From Pelobates cultripes (taxonomy: Eukaryota > Chordata > Amphibia > Anura > Pelobatidae): a DNA stretch of 64,000 nt. The DNA is taken from positions 130,591,145 through 130,655,144 of the forward strand of contig OW240920.1 in the NCBI GenBank assembly GCA_933207985.1. The letters are read 5' to 3'. A program made the translations under genes and the position numbers. Below, in pieces: positions 1-10,597 of this stretch (its first letter is position 1; each line of letters begins with the position of its first letter). The notes beneath the pieces were generated by a model, which saw only the letters and a program-made list of their open reading frames with translations, did no database searches and was not told the origin of the DNA.

Positions 1-2046
1 GAGGCACGCTCACAGAACCCCTCCACTGATTGTAGCATGGCCGAGCTGGGGTACAACATGGGATCTGAACATTCTACTTTGCGGTCTACAGAGTGAGTGG
101 AGATTGAACGTCATATCCTGCCTCGTTAGCCAGTCACTCTGCTCGGTCAGAACTCCTGACAGACTCCTGTCAGTCTAACTTGGCCTCGTTACAATATGGT
201 GGACCTGGAGAGACACTCATGAAGGTAAGTGGAGGTTTTGAGAAACACACAAGGGGATTAGGAAAGACACACAAGGGAGTAAAGGTTATGACAGAGAAGT
301 AAGGGGGTTTTGAGAAACAGTATAAGGTGAGGGGTGTCAGCAGGTACAAACAAGGGGTAATGGGGTGCAAAGAGAAACACAAGTGGTGGAGTAGAACATA
401 AAAAGATGTACAATTCTAGGGGAGGTGGCCAACAGACCATTCCACCACAAGGGGCTAAATTAGGGCATCTGTGACCACTAAAAGCATCTGTTCTGAACCC
501 AAAAAACAAACATATGGTTTTCTACATACCACATATGAATCCAGGAGGAAAACTTTTTGAGGTGTTTGCAAATTCTATTACACATGCATGCACAAACTCC
601 TTCACTTCTCTCATCCTGGCCTTGAGGGCCCCTATTCACTTTGCAGCATCGTTGGTGTTGATTGTCAACAAGCTTTACTCAACATTAAATTTAAATTAAG
701 ATCACCATTACAGCAGCTGAATCAGGCCTCAAACAGCCAACTTGAACTAGCCTAAAATGGCAGATTTTTTTTAAACAAACTTAATTAAAAGGCTAAGTAA
801 TTGGAGTTGAATGAACAAACCTCAAATAAGTGCAGTGTAAACGAGTCTGTGAATCACTGAGCTTCACACGACCAATGTTTATACTGCAACGCATGTGTTT
901 ATAGACCTGGTTTTCTAAGTAAAATATTTTATGCTCACTGTAAATGACTTACTAACTTACACATATATCTGTCTTGAAGACACCTAGAATTCTCCAGTAA
1001 TACCACACCCTCTAGCCACATTCTTAAGCATTACCCATAAAATAAAAGTTTCTATGTCTAAGGTATGTACACAGGCTCACGTACAATCACAACAGAAAAA
1101 AAGGAGAGTGACAGAAACAGGGCCATTATAGTGAAAAAAACAACCAACAATTTTGTTAAATGAGCAGTCCAAGCACCATAACTACTACAGTGTCTGGCCA
1201 AAAGTGCCCCAGCACCGCCCCAGTGTATATAGTCAAACTATTTGCTAATGGAAACTTACCTTGGGTGCTGGTCGCTTCCTAATTCCAAATTAATTGACAA
1301 ATTAGTTAAATTGTCGTGTGTCTTTCAAACAAACAAAAAAAAAAAAAATCTGGCAGAAAAAGGGATATAAGGATAGAAAAGACGGACATAGTGATTCCGC
1401 TCAAAATAGTGACTACCCCTCCTAAAACGGGACACTTGGGAGGTATGGATTTCTCATAACCCAAAGCAGCATGACACAACTCAGCATATTATTTAAAGAC
1501 TCGTTCTAGCAGTTACCATTTATCGTCTTTAATCCTCTTAATACCAGCCAGCCTAGCAATGTATCCCTGCCTAACAAGTTACCTTTAAAGTGAAGCTAAC
1601 CATAGGAATGATTTATGATTATTTTGAAGCAGACCATAACGAGACATGTCTGTTTATACTAAGCGCGGCAGGTTTACTCTATACCATAATCTATGCTTGC
1701 TATGTAAAACACTGTCTTGGAGGGACGGGGGGGTAGAGGACAATCTCTTCCTCCACGCTGCTTACTTACCATCTCATAACAGAGACATCTGGAGAATAGT
1801 GCGAATAGTTGTATTAAATAGGTTTAGCTTTCCAATTCGTTAAAACCAGGCTCAATCTATCTATCTATCTATCCATACATATATACCGTGTGTTGCCCTA
1901 CAGAGAAAAACGTAGGGATGCCCAAATGGTTTATATAAATTGCCAGAAACACCTTATACTGCAATCATTCTACGACAGTGGAATGTTTAGCAAACATTGT
2001 GACATTGCTATACACAGACAGACTCGTAAGTAAGCGAAACCCTCAC
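1..2046. other. Intron, no recognised element
   Basis: This is intron downstream of the last visible formin exon. It contains an A-run near 1332-1348 and a short (CTAT) tract near 1856-1871. No exon, transposon end or RNA gene was recognised. Confidence 0.5.
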
Positions 2047-2147
2047 CTTCCGCAGCTCCCTTTAGTTCTCGGGCTGTAGATAGCAGAGAGAGTACAATTG
2101 CGTGAAAATCCTTCTTGAAAATCAGCGCTTCCAGACGCAATGCGTAG
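2047..2147 (-). CDS. fhdc1: FHDC1-like formin, FH2 exon (YALRLEALIFKKDF...)
   Basis: This 101-bp exon has acceptor CTCCTGTAG at 2148 and donor GGAAG|GTGAGG at 2046. Its first base completes a serine codon. Then come 33 codons, starting YALRLEALIFKKDFHAIVLS and ending KGAAE, with one base carried to the next exon. It matches FHDC1 YSLRIEAMVLKKEF and the LRIE motif found throughout FH2 domains. It is the last exon visible. The following exon, expected to carry the helix with the GN motif, was not seen in 1-2046 and should lie beyond the left edge. Confidence 0.9.
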
Positions 2148-2619
2148 CTACAGGAGAGAGACATCGAAAGGCGTTATTAAACATGCACCTTGCAACCCAG
2201 TACGGCTGTGTTCTGTGTCTGATCTATATTGCTTCTCTCTAGAGTGTTCCAATGAAGCCTTATTTAATTGACAGGGGCACACAGTACATGTCTCTGTATA
2301 ATGCTCCAGCTCTCTCTGTCTATCTTCCAAGCACTCTCTTAGCTCACCCTTTCGTGATCCCATCTTCAGTAGTGCTCCTGCTATGATAACATTAGATTTC
2401 TATTAAATATTGCTTCTGTTATGAAACATGTCAGCTACTCTATTAGCAACCAGCACACAGTGTGAACAAGGTTAAAGCATTAAGATACTGATAGACTCCA
2501 ACCATTGCAGATACTCATGACTTACTATTAGCTTTCAGCACAAAGTGTACACAGGGTTAAAAAAAACTAATATAAAGTGCGCTGTGCATTTAAGATTGGG
2601 CTCACAAAAAACTTTTTGT

Positions 2620-2800
2620 GTATTGCAATCAACCCCTGCAAATAAAAATTTTAAAAAATAAAGCACTTTATTTCATTTATTTAAAAAAAAAATATTTATA
2701 TATTTTTAAACTGATAGTAAAATTGGTCAAATTAAAAAAATATATTTATATATTTATATTTTTAAAAAAACCTTTATATTAGTTTTTTTTTGCTGAATAG
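2620..2800. repeat. AT-rich low-complexity intron DNA
   Basis: A- and T-rich runs with several TATTTATATATTT-like repeats. There is no coding or element structure. Confidence 0.6.
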
Positions 2801-2950
2801 GTGTTGTGTGACTAATTCACTAGTAAGCTGCTGCTAACATAATTTTTTCTGGAAGGTTGCAAAATTAACCTATTTAACGCCATTTATGGCTTGTTTTATC
2901 TTGGGTTATTTTCTATATACACAGGGTTAAAGCAACAGGCAGCAATATAA

Positions 2951-3065
2951 TTAAAGGGACGCTATAGTTACCAGAACCACTACAGCTTAACATAATGGTT
3001 TTTCGTATCTATAGCCTGTCCCTGCAGCCTTAGCACTGTAAACACTGCTTTTTCAGAGAATTTAT
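2951..3065 (+). mobile_element. T2/Kolobok-type miniature element, left-end fragment
   Basis: It begins TTAAAGGGACGCTATAGTTA, followed by the CAGAACCACTACAGCTTAA block. Complete copies at 51416 and 60948 share this design. The TTAAAGG terminus matches the T2 family of frog miniature elements, which insert at TTAA. The right end is not recognisable, so this copy is truncated. Confidence 0.6.
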
Positions 3066-3495
3066 TTCTCCACAGTTCATTATTTTTGAATAATTTAAAT
3101 GTGTACATGAGGTCAAATCAATAAAATGCCAATTATGGATTAATGACAAATGCTTTTGTTTATGGCCAAAATAATCAAATTGTAAAAATTCTCTAATTCG
3201 ACTGTTTATACATTTTTGATTATTTTGACCAAAAACTTGTTAATTCTCCATAAATTCCAGTTTAGTTACATCAGAACCCTAAGCAATACTTTATATATAT
3301 AACATAACATGATGTGATTCATTAAGCTGAAACTTTCAAGAACTGACAAGGGTATTATAAATAATTTGCCAAAATCAATGGGCTTGAAAAATAGCCATTA
3401 ATTATTAATTCCTATTTTGGTGAATAACACTGTTTTCCATCAGCTCGTATTGGTAGGGTTACCCGATCTACCATGTGTCCAGGGATACATATACA

Positions 3496-3830
3496 GACAT
3501 GGGAAAAAGAAAGTACACCCTCTGAATTCTATGGTTTTACATACCAGGGCATAATAGCTATCATCTGCTCCTTAGCAGGCCTTACTATTAGGTAAATACA
3601 ACCTTGGATGAACAATACATGGCATATTGCACCAAGCTGTGATTTATTTAACTTTGTCATATTTATGAAAATGCATGAAAAGGGTTGCCCTGCAGTGTGT
3701 ATAATGCATATTGTGCAAGATTCGTCATTGTCTAATTACTTAATCTGATACACCTTCTTCTGAAAACTACATACTACAGGGCAACCCTTTTCATGTGCTA
3801 CCCATCAAACTGTATCTATGATATGTGTCA
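3496..3830. mobile_element. Interspersed repeat interrupted by a short palindromic element
   Basis: The sequence from about 3496 (AAGAAAGTACACCCTCTG, TTCTATGGTTTTACAT) resembles a repeat I remember from many vertebrate genomes, family unsure. Within it, 3674-3695 and 3774-3795 are 22-bp inverted repeats matching at 21 positions, with outer ends CATGAAAAGGG. That is a 122-bp foldback unit. Confidence 0.55.
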
Positions 3831-4048
3831 CTGAAAACTTGGTTTATCTGGTAACCCTAACTATTGGTATTTTTATGTACACAAAATGTAAGACTAGGGA
3901 GAAGACAACTTTCTAATAGTTTCTCTAAGTCCTGATACTACTCTTTATCTTTGGTGTTGACAAAAAAAAATCTGGTATGTGAAGTTGTTTAAAAACCACT
4001 TAACCACATCAAGGGGATTTTGAGATAAACTGCTGTAATTTATCAACA

Positions 4049-4275
4049 TTAAAGGAACACTAAAGGATCAGGAGAACAAATGTGTATAGTCTTAACAAAC
4101 CATATTGGGTCCCCAGGCTCCCCCTTAAACAAGTATAAAACAAAATTTTTGTTCCAGTTGGCTCTGCCCCCAATCCACCTCCTTGACTGAGATTATCAGA
4201 ATTGATGATCTCAGCCAATCCAATGCTTGCTTTCCCATAGGAAAGGAGAGGGAGGGTGGAGCAATTAATGTTATT
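4049..4275. mobile_element. T2-type miniature element fragment
   Basis: It starts TTAAAGGAACACTAAAGGAT. It also contains the GATCTCAGCCAATCCAATGC block, which recurs inverted near 55420-55470. The far end is not a clear match, so the element is probably truncated or diverged. Confidence 0.5.
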
Positions 4276-5361
4276 CAACTAATCAATACTAAAAATTGAC
4301 CTCTGTGAGACATTTATTAAACTGCAGCATACACTTCTGAGATCTCAAATCTAACATCAATCCAGTATCTTGCATTGCCCTCATAAAAGAGGCATAACAA
4401 TGGCTTTCTATATAGCAATAGCACATTAATGGTTAGGACTACAACACTTGAGCAAGCACACAATCTCAGTTTAGGCGTTCTAAACATTGGGCCATTGAGC
4501 AAATAGAAAAGGAGAATCAACTGGCATGTGAAAACGCTAGCGGAAATATATCTACTGTGTTTAATGCTAAGTATCAAAACTTGGGGAAATACTTGAGAGA
4601 GAAAAAAACAACAACTTTAACTTCAGATTTTACCCAACATCGGGATTCTGTAATTCTTGTGAGAATGAAGACATTGTGATGGATTGGGTATGTTGTTCAG
4701 CTTGAATAACCTGGGTTTTACAAATAGTATGCCATGACGGGGAGAATTCTCATTCCTGGGCTGCCATACTGTCTCAAAGGCAACGTAAGCCCAGCAAACC
4801 AATCCGCAAGTTTTAATGTGTAAAAACTGAAAATGTAGAAAGTCCTGTAACTTTCCAAAACCCCATAAAACCTGTACATGGGGGGTACCGTTTCACTCGT
4901 GAGACATTGCTGAACACAAATATGTGTATTTTATTGCAGTAAAAGCTAACAGTATTATGACATTCACAGTTAAAACGTCATGCAGAACATGAAAAATAAC
5001 AAAATTTCTTAATTTCTCAAATGTTAGATTTTATTCATATTAAATTATGTTTTAATTATCAATATTTGAGGTGCAACGAAAGCCATGTTTCTCCTGAATA
5101 AAATTATATATAATACGTGTGGGTGCACTTAATATGAAAGAGGTAAATTATGGTTGAACAGACATAGAGCTCAAATTCCATTTTTTTAAATTAGAACTTG
5201 TACAATTGTAAAAGGACAGTTTTAGCACCATAAACATCTGTCATACAACTCCCATCTGAAAATGTAGGAGCTTACCTTGCAAGTCCCCACAAACTATTAC
5301 CAACTGACTGTGCATTGGTTTAACTAGCTTCACTCTTTATTCAAGAACATAAACGTATCCT

Positions 5362-5449
5362 CAGCTGTTGCGGAACTACAGCTATCCTGTTGATTTACCA
5401 ATCTTAAGGCTGGCAAAGCATCATGGGATTGGTAGTTCTGCAACAGTTG
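5362..5449. mobile_element. Short palindromic element
   Basis: The ends CAGCTGTTGCGGAACTACA and GGTAGTTCTGCAACAGTTG are inverted repeats (16 of 19 positions) around an AGCATCATGGGA core. That core is typical of hAT-like miniature elements in vertebrates. The length is 88 bp. No clear target duplication was identified. Confidence 0.5.
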
Positions 5450-5476
5450 TGAATCTACTTCCCAGCGATACCTGGG

Positions 5477-5941
5477 TTAAAGGACCACTATAGTCACCCA
5501 GACCACTTCAGCTCAATGAAGTGGTCTGGGTGCCAGGTCCCTCAGGTTTTAACCCTTCAGATGTAAACAGCAGTTTCAAAGAAACTGCTATGTTTACATT
5601 GCAGGGTTAACCCAGCCGCTAGTGGCTGTCTTCCTGACAGCTGCTAGAGGCGCTTTCCGTGATTCTCAGTGTGAAAATCGCATTGAACTTGCGCTGGACA
5701 TCCATAGGAAAGAATTGAGTAATGCTTTCCTATGGGCGTTTTTAATGCGCGCGCGGCTCTGGCAGCGCATGCACATTCGGCTCCAGTCGGGAGCTGATGT
5801 CGGAGTGGTCACCAGCGCCGAGGGAGCACGGCGCTGGATTAAAGTAAGTAGCTGAAGGGTGGGGGGGGGCAGGGGGAACTTAAGGGTTATATAGTGTCTG
5901 GAAAATAAGTTTGTTTTCCTGATACTATAGTGATCCTTTAA
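5477..5941. mobile_element. Complete T2/Kolobok-type miniature element
   Basis: This is a 465-bp element with termini TTAAAGGACCACTATAGT and ACTATAGTGATCCTTTAA. A subterminal palindrome (CCCAGACCACTTCAGC and GAAGTGGTCTGGG) can fold into a hairpin. Both ends coincide with TTAA, the target used by Kolobok/T2 elements. Related copies are at 26250-26627, 51416-52013 and 60948-61368. The open frames inside are chance. Confidence 0.8.
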
Positions 5942-6960
5942 GCTACTAGAAAAAATTACATAAGGCATTCTGTACTTTCCTTATCCTAGCAATATGTCCC
6001 CTCTCAAAAATGTGAGAGGATTGGTAGCTGTTTTATCGGAACGCAAACAGACACTAACTTCATTTCGAGTACAACTTTCATTTCTCATCTGCTGGTTAAC
6101 ACCCTGCCATCGTGAGTGTGCTTGTCTATCGTATAACATTTAGCAACCTAATAAAAAGATAGGCAACTTAATTTCAGCATCTGAGGCCCATTAATATAAA
6201 TATATATAAATACATCAATTCACCCAGTCAACGTTTGCTGTTACACGTCTGACTGTCATCTTGTTCCCAAGCAAAAGATTCTTTGAAGGATTACATAATA
6301 TTCTAAATAACTCTTTGTATTCTAAAAACATTTCAGGATACGTTTGGACAAAGTGTCTGGTGGCAGAATGTTACCAAAATAATTTAAGGAATGTGTCTAT
6401 ATGATATTTTATATGTAAACTACCAATTAAGTATCATTTAAACAGCAGTGAACTGTGGGAATTTTTTTTCCCGGAGACCACATTTCTAAACCACTCTGGA
6501 GTTTAGTCAACAGTTCGTTGGATTGTAAACTTAATAGACACAGAGGTAGAAAGTAATTATTCTAAATGTCTATTCATGAAAAATGTGGAACTTTTCAGGC
6601 AACAAGCCAAATATACCTCCAATCAAAATATCCTTCATTTTCAACATTTCACAAATTACATTCCAGGCGTGGTGTGGTTGTTTGCCACATACACCACAGC
6701 CAAACGCTTGTGCCACCCGTTTATTTTTATTGTAGGTCCACTAAGGAGAGGTCAGACATTGGTACTCTGACCAAGCAACCCATCAAGATTCAAGCAGTTT
6801 GCCAAGTTTATGTTCCAAACCAGTGTAAGGAACACAATTGGATATGCCGTGTGTGATGTTCCTAAATATATACTCAGCCCAGGCCTACTTTAACAGATAC
6901 ATTTTCTGGCACCAGGTTGGAAGCCATTTTGCTTCCAGAAACCACTGAAAAAAAGGTAGT

Positions 6961-7560
6961 TGTCAGGACTGACCTGACCCTAACACACAAACCTAGGTAG
7001 AAACAAGGCAGCTATGCATACCAGTCCTTAGAATGGCTGGGCTAGCACTGATAAATTAGTCAGGCTATCTGCAAGCAGACACAGAATAAACATTAACAAG
7101 CCAAGGTCAGGGATAACAGACATACACAGAAAGGAGAAACAAGCCAAGGTCAGGGATAACAGACGTACACAGAAACCAGTAACAAGCCAAGGTCAGGGAT
7201 AAAAGACGTACACAGAAACAAGTAACCAGCCAATGTCAGGGTTAAAGAAAGCAAGAATGGTCAATCAAGCCAAGGTCAGAAAACAGAATCAGTCAGTTAA
7301 CAGAAACCAGAAAAGGGCAAGGAACTAGAAACAACCAGCTAGTTAAATACCCAATGCTGTGATTAGTTACAGTACTGTGTGATGTTATAAGAAAATAACT
7401 TGTCATAAAAATGTGCCCTGTATCTTTAAATCTATAAAGGGGCAAAGTGTGAGCGTTTTGCACCATGAATGACATCAGAACCAGACTTCACGATGTCGGG
7501 TCTTGCGTGGAGTGTCAGAGGACAAAAGCGGAATTGCCATGGTAATGCCAAAAAGTGGAA
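6961..7560 (-). mobile_element. LTR-like element with an internal 43-bp tandem repeat
   Basis: On the minus strand this reads like the LTR at 9896-10493. It has a promoter-like stretch near 7340-7440, then repeated CCTGACCTTGGCTTG segments, then GCCATTCTAAGGACTGG near its end. It terminates in CTGACA at 6961. The outer boundary and a target duplication could not be fixed. It is probably a Ty3/Gypsy-type solo LTR or fragment. Confidence 0.55.
7100..7280. repeat. 43-bp minisatellite inside the LTR-like element
   Basis: There are three close copies and one or two diverged copies of a unit starting CAAGCCAAGGTCAGGGATAA, each about 43 bp. Confidence 0.8.
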
Positions 7561-8900
7561 TCAAAGGATAGCAATCACTGGAGTAGAATAACCACATTGT
7601 TTATTTTATGGGACAGGGACACATCATTCCATTGTTGCATTGGGAGAATTAAGGTCTGCGGACAGCTGACTTTACTTTACTACTTACAGTCTAAAGCATG
7701 CATTTCTTTCCAAGTGACCCTGATTTAATCAGTAATGTGTTGCTACGGCAATGGGGTAAAAAAAGTACTAAAGTGACAGAAATAGGAGTGACATAAGTAA
7801 CTAGATCTCTTCTCTTTATCCCTGTATTCTTTATTCAGTTGCTTCTTATTACAGGAATATCTGGCGGCAAATCTAATTTTCTTTTCTTTCCAACTCGGAT
7901 CTTTTGAATAATTTACGGTTTAGGTTTTCCCATTGACTATTCCGAATGCACTCGAGTTAGATAACTTTCTGAGTCAAGTGTATCACGTCCAACTTTTGAC
8001 TTCTAACAAACAGTACTTCTCAATGCCCAACCCTCATAGAAATATAATCAAATTCACATTACTGTACGTCTCCCCTGACCTTCCCCACCGTGTCCCTTCC
8101 TTCCTCCTATTATCCTCAAGACTTTTGCTGGACACCTAAAAAGGAAAGTGCACGCTATCGTCTGGGATTTTAACTGCCCTTTCTTCGTTTATGCTGGCTC
8201 TACCACAACCTCCTCCCCACACTCTTCTCACTCCGTTTCTAATGGCTGTATGGTACATTTAGTGGAATTCCAGTTTAACAAACAATATTGCTTTAATGAA
8301 TTCTCTAGTGCACTTTAAGCATTCTTTTTGTTCTGGTTAAAAAAATAACTCAACGCTCTCTTACAGAATCTGCTGTCAGACGATATTATTCTCCTCAGAT
8401 CTTTTGAAATAATATGCGCAAAAATATTCTACTAACAAAATTGAGATCCGGATTTTGCTTTGGCAGAGACGATACATCTGGTCAACTTGTTGGGCAGGGC
8501 AATTTTCACCTGCTGTTCTCGTATGTCATAAATCTTTTGTTAGAATTAAATCACAAAATCAAACATTTTTGTTTTGTTTCTTATTGTTCAGCGGTACGGA
8601 ATATGTTGGAATAAATAATTGTCATTGTAACTATATTATTTTTAGGTCTATTACTTCATATTTTATATCACGTTGGCTTTACAGTGAAGGTTTATATATT
8701 GTTATTTTTTTGTATCCATAAATGACATTTTATCTGTTTTAGAATGAAACTGGATTATAATGATACATTTTTACTTCCTTCTTTGTTATCTAAATCCATC
8801 CAACTTGTGCATAGGGGCAAACTGGACAGGCATATGGCAAATAAGCTCCCCTATATATATATATATAATATTGTGGTGAGGCCAAACACGATACAACGCC
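7561..8900. other. Intron with a possible decayed LINE endonuclease segment
   Basis: Near 8040-8185 the plus strand reads FTLLYVSPDLPHRVPSFLLL and, after a frame break, WDFNCP. This recalls the YRPPSS...FL...GDFN region of LINE endonucleases. The match is short and broken. An (AT) run lies near 8852-8870. The rest of the interval shows nothing recognisable. Confidence 0.3.
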
Positions 8901-9364
8901 CCATAGAAAAAATACAAAATATTATTATATTACTGTTATGCATCACCTGCATATCTGAAGTTGGACTTTGAAAGGTCCTTCTTGGGCATAGATACTCGAA
9001 AAGTTATGTTTACCCAACTTTCCCAGAGTTTCCACCTTGACATGCAAATGAGCACAGACAGCGTCCATTGCTAAGGAAGATACCCTTGCAATGGACACTG
9101 GTGGGAGGGGCATACCTTTAAAGGTTATTTATTTGCATATTTATTTTTAATGCATTAACTATACATTGACATTTACGGTCACTTGCAATTTGTAGTGTCC
9201 CTTTAAGCACATAAATACCATATATATATATATATACCTAAGGACAAAATGTAGGAGATTAACAGAGACTGAGTAAGAGGCTGCGGCAAGCTAGAATTTG
9301 AAGTTGCAGGTTTAAGATGGTATACAAAACTACTGTTATAATTTTGAGCAATCAAGAACTATAG

Positions 9365-9720
9365 ACCTCAATTTAAAATGCTGGACAAGCTTTACAAATG
9401 ATTTAGTATTTTTGAAATAGCTTTTTTTTTCAACATATTAAAATATCAAACATGTCATATACCAAAATATATAAATATATTACAAAATATCAAAATATTA
9501 AAATTTTAAATATTTTTCATAGTGATAAAACATTTTAAAAGTTTAAACATGCGTGGGATAGGCATAAGGCTATCCTAACTATACGATAAGACTAGGGACT
9601 AATGAAAGTATTTAGAAAATTGGGCAGACTAGATGGGCCGAATGGTTCTTATCCGCCGTCACATTCTATGTTTAAAAATATTAAATAATTTGGAAAGCAT
9701 TTCGAACACTATTAAATCTA
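9365..9720. mobile_element. AT-rich palindromic repeat with a nested frog repeat
   Basis: The outer sequence starts GACCTCAATTTAAAATG, is rich in AAATATTAAAATAT motifs and resembles the copies at 17211 and 56525. Within it, 9547-9675 carries a distinct block (GCGTGGGATAGGCATAAGG to CCGTCACATTCTATG) that I remember as highly repeated in frog genomes. The flanks GTTTAAA and TTTAAAAA suggest insertion into the AT-rich element. Confidence 0.55.
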
Positions 9721-9895
9721 TTAGGAGGAGACTAGCGTTTCAAAGCCTATGAAGTAAAGAGAACAAATGGTCTGTTAGTAAATGCAGACAGTGGCTCATA
9801 TTCAGAGAGTGACTGTAGTTCAAGACAAACGAGGAGGGGTTGGAGAAAAGTGGGCAGAATCAACGGAATATCAACAGAATACAAAAAGATGTTAA

Positions 9896-10493
9896 TGTCA
9901 CGGCTCCCGGCTCCTCTGCCGGCGTGGCTGCACAAAAACTAAGCAGAGAGATATTTCTGACTTACCTTGGTCTGGGCAGGCAGCTGCCCGGTCTCCCTCC
10001 GTTCCGGTCCGCAGCGGGTGCGACGTTCTTAGGAATGCTGGCCACTGCAGTTCAGGATTTTATAGGAAAAAAATCTTCGCCCACATCAAAGATGGCGCCA
10101 ACGTGCGTGCGACGTCACATCATGGACACGTACGCACGTTTTGGGTTCAGAGGTCACAGAGAGCCAATTACAGCGTACGGAGGGTTATATAAACCCAAAT
10201 TACCTTTTTGTCAGTGCCCTGTCATGGTTTCCACTAGCTGGTTATCTGAGAGTGTGTTCCTGATTGCATTTTCTGGTATTTGACTTTGGCTTTGTTTTGA
10301 CTTCCCTGATTTCTGGTATCCTTGACTTCTGTCTTTCCTCATCGTTGTGTCTCATTCTGTGTCCCTGTCCTCGGCAAGTATTTTGACTATTCTTGGGTAC
10401 GTTAAGTCCGGCCATTCTAAGGTCTGGCTAGACGTTATCCTTAGTCCTAGGTGTGATACTATTCTGCGTGCTGGATCAACTATAATACTGACA
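9896..10493 (+). mobile_element. Solo LTR with 5-bp target duplication
   Basis: This is a 598-bp unit beginning TGTCACGG and ending CTGACA, so it has TG...CA termini with TGTCA/TGACA inverted ends. It is flanked on both sides by GTTAA (9891-9895 and 10494-10498), a 5-bp target duplication. TATATAAA near 10187 is a likely TATA box. No internal gag or pol sequence is present, so it is a solo LTR left by recombination. The size and promoter layout suggest a Ty3/Gypsy-type element. The 147-codon open frame across its left half is not expected to be a gene. Confidence 0.82.
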
Positions 10494-10597
10494 GTTAATG
10501 CTTTTCTTGAACAGACACACCTATAGATTCCAGTAAAGTAGTAAGGATTGGCTGTTATATTGCAAAAAAAATAAAATAATAAAATAAAACACAAACT

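Noticed and set aside
1201..1320. Donor-like CAAGGTAAGT on the minus strand near 1259-1268 as a possible next formin exon
   Set aside because: The upstream reading does not match the expected FH2 segment and no convincing acceptor was seen.
9840..10283. 147-codon plus-strand frame
   Set aside because: It runs from flanking DNA into the solo LTR and crosses the insertion boundary at 9896, so it cannot be an old gene.
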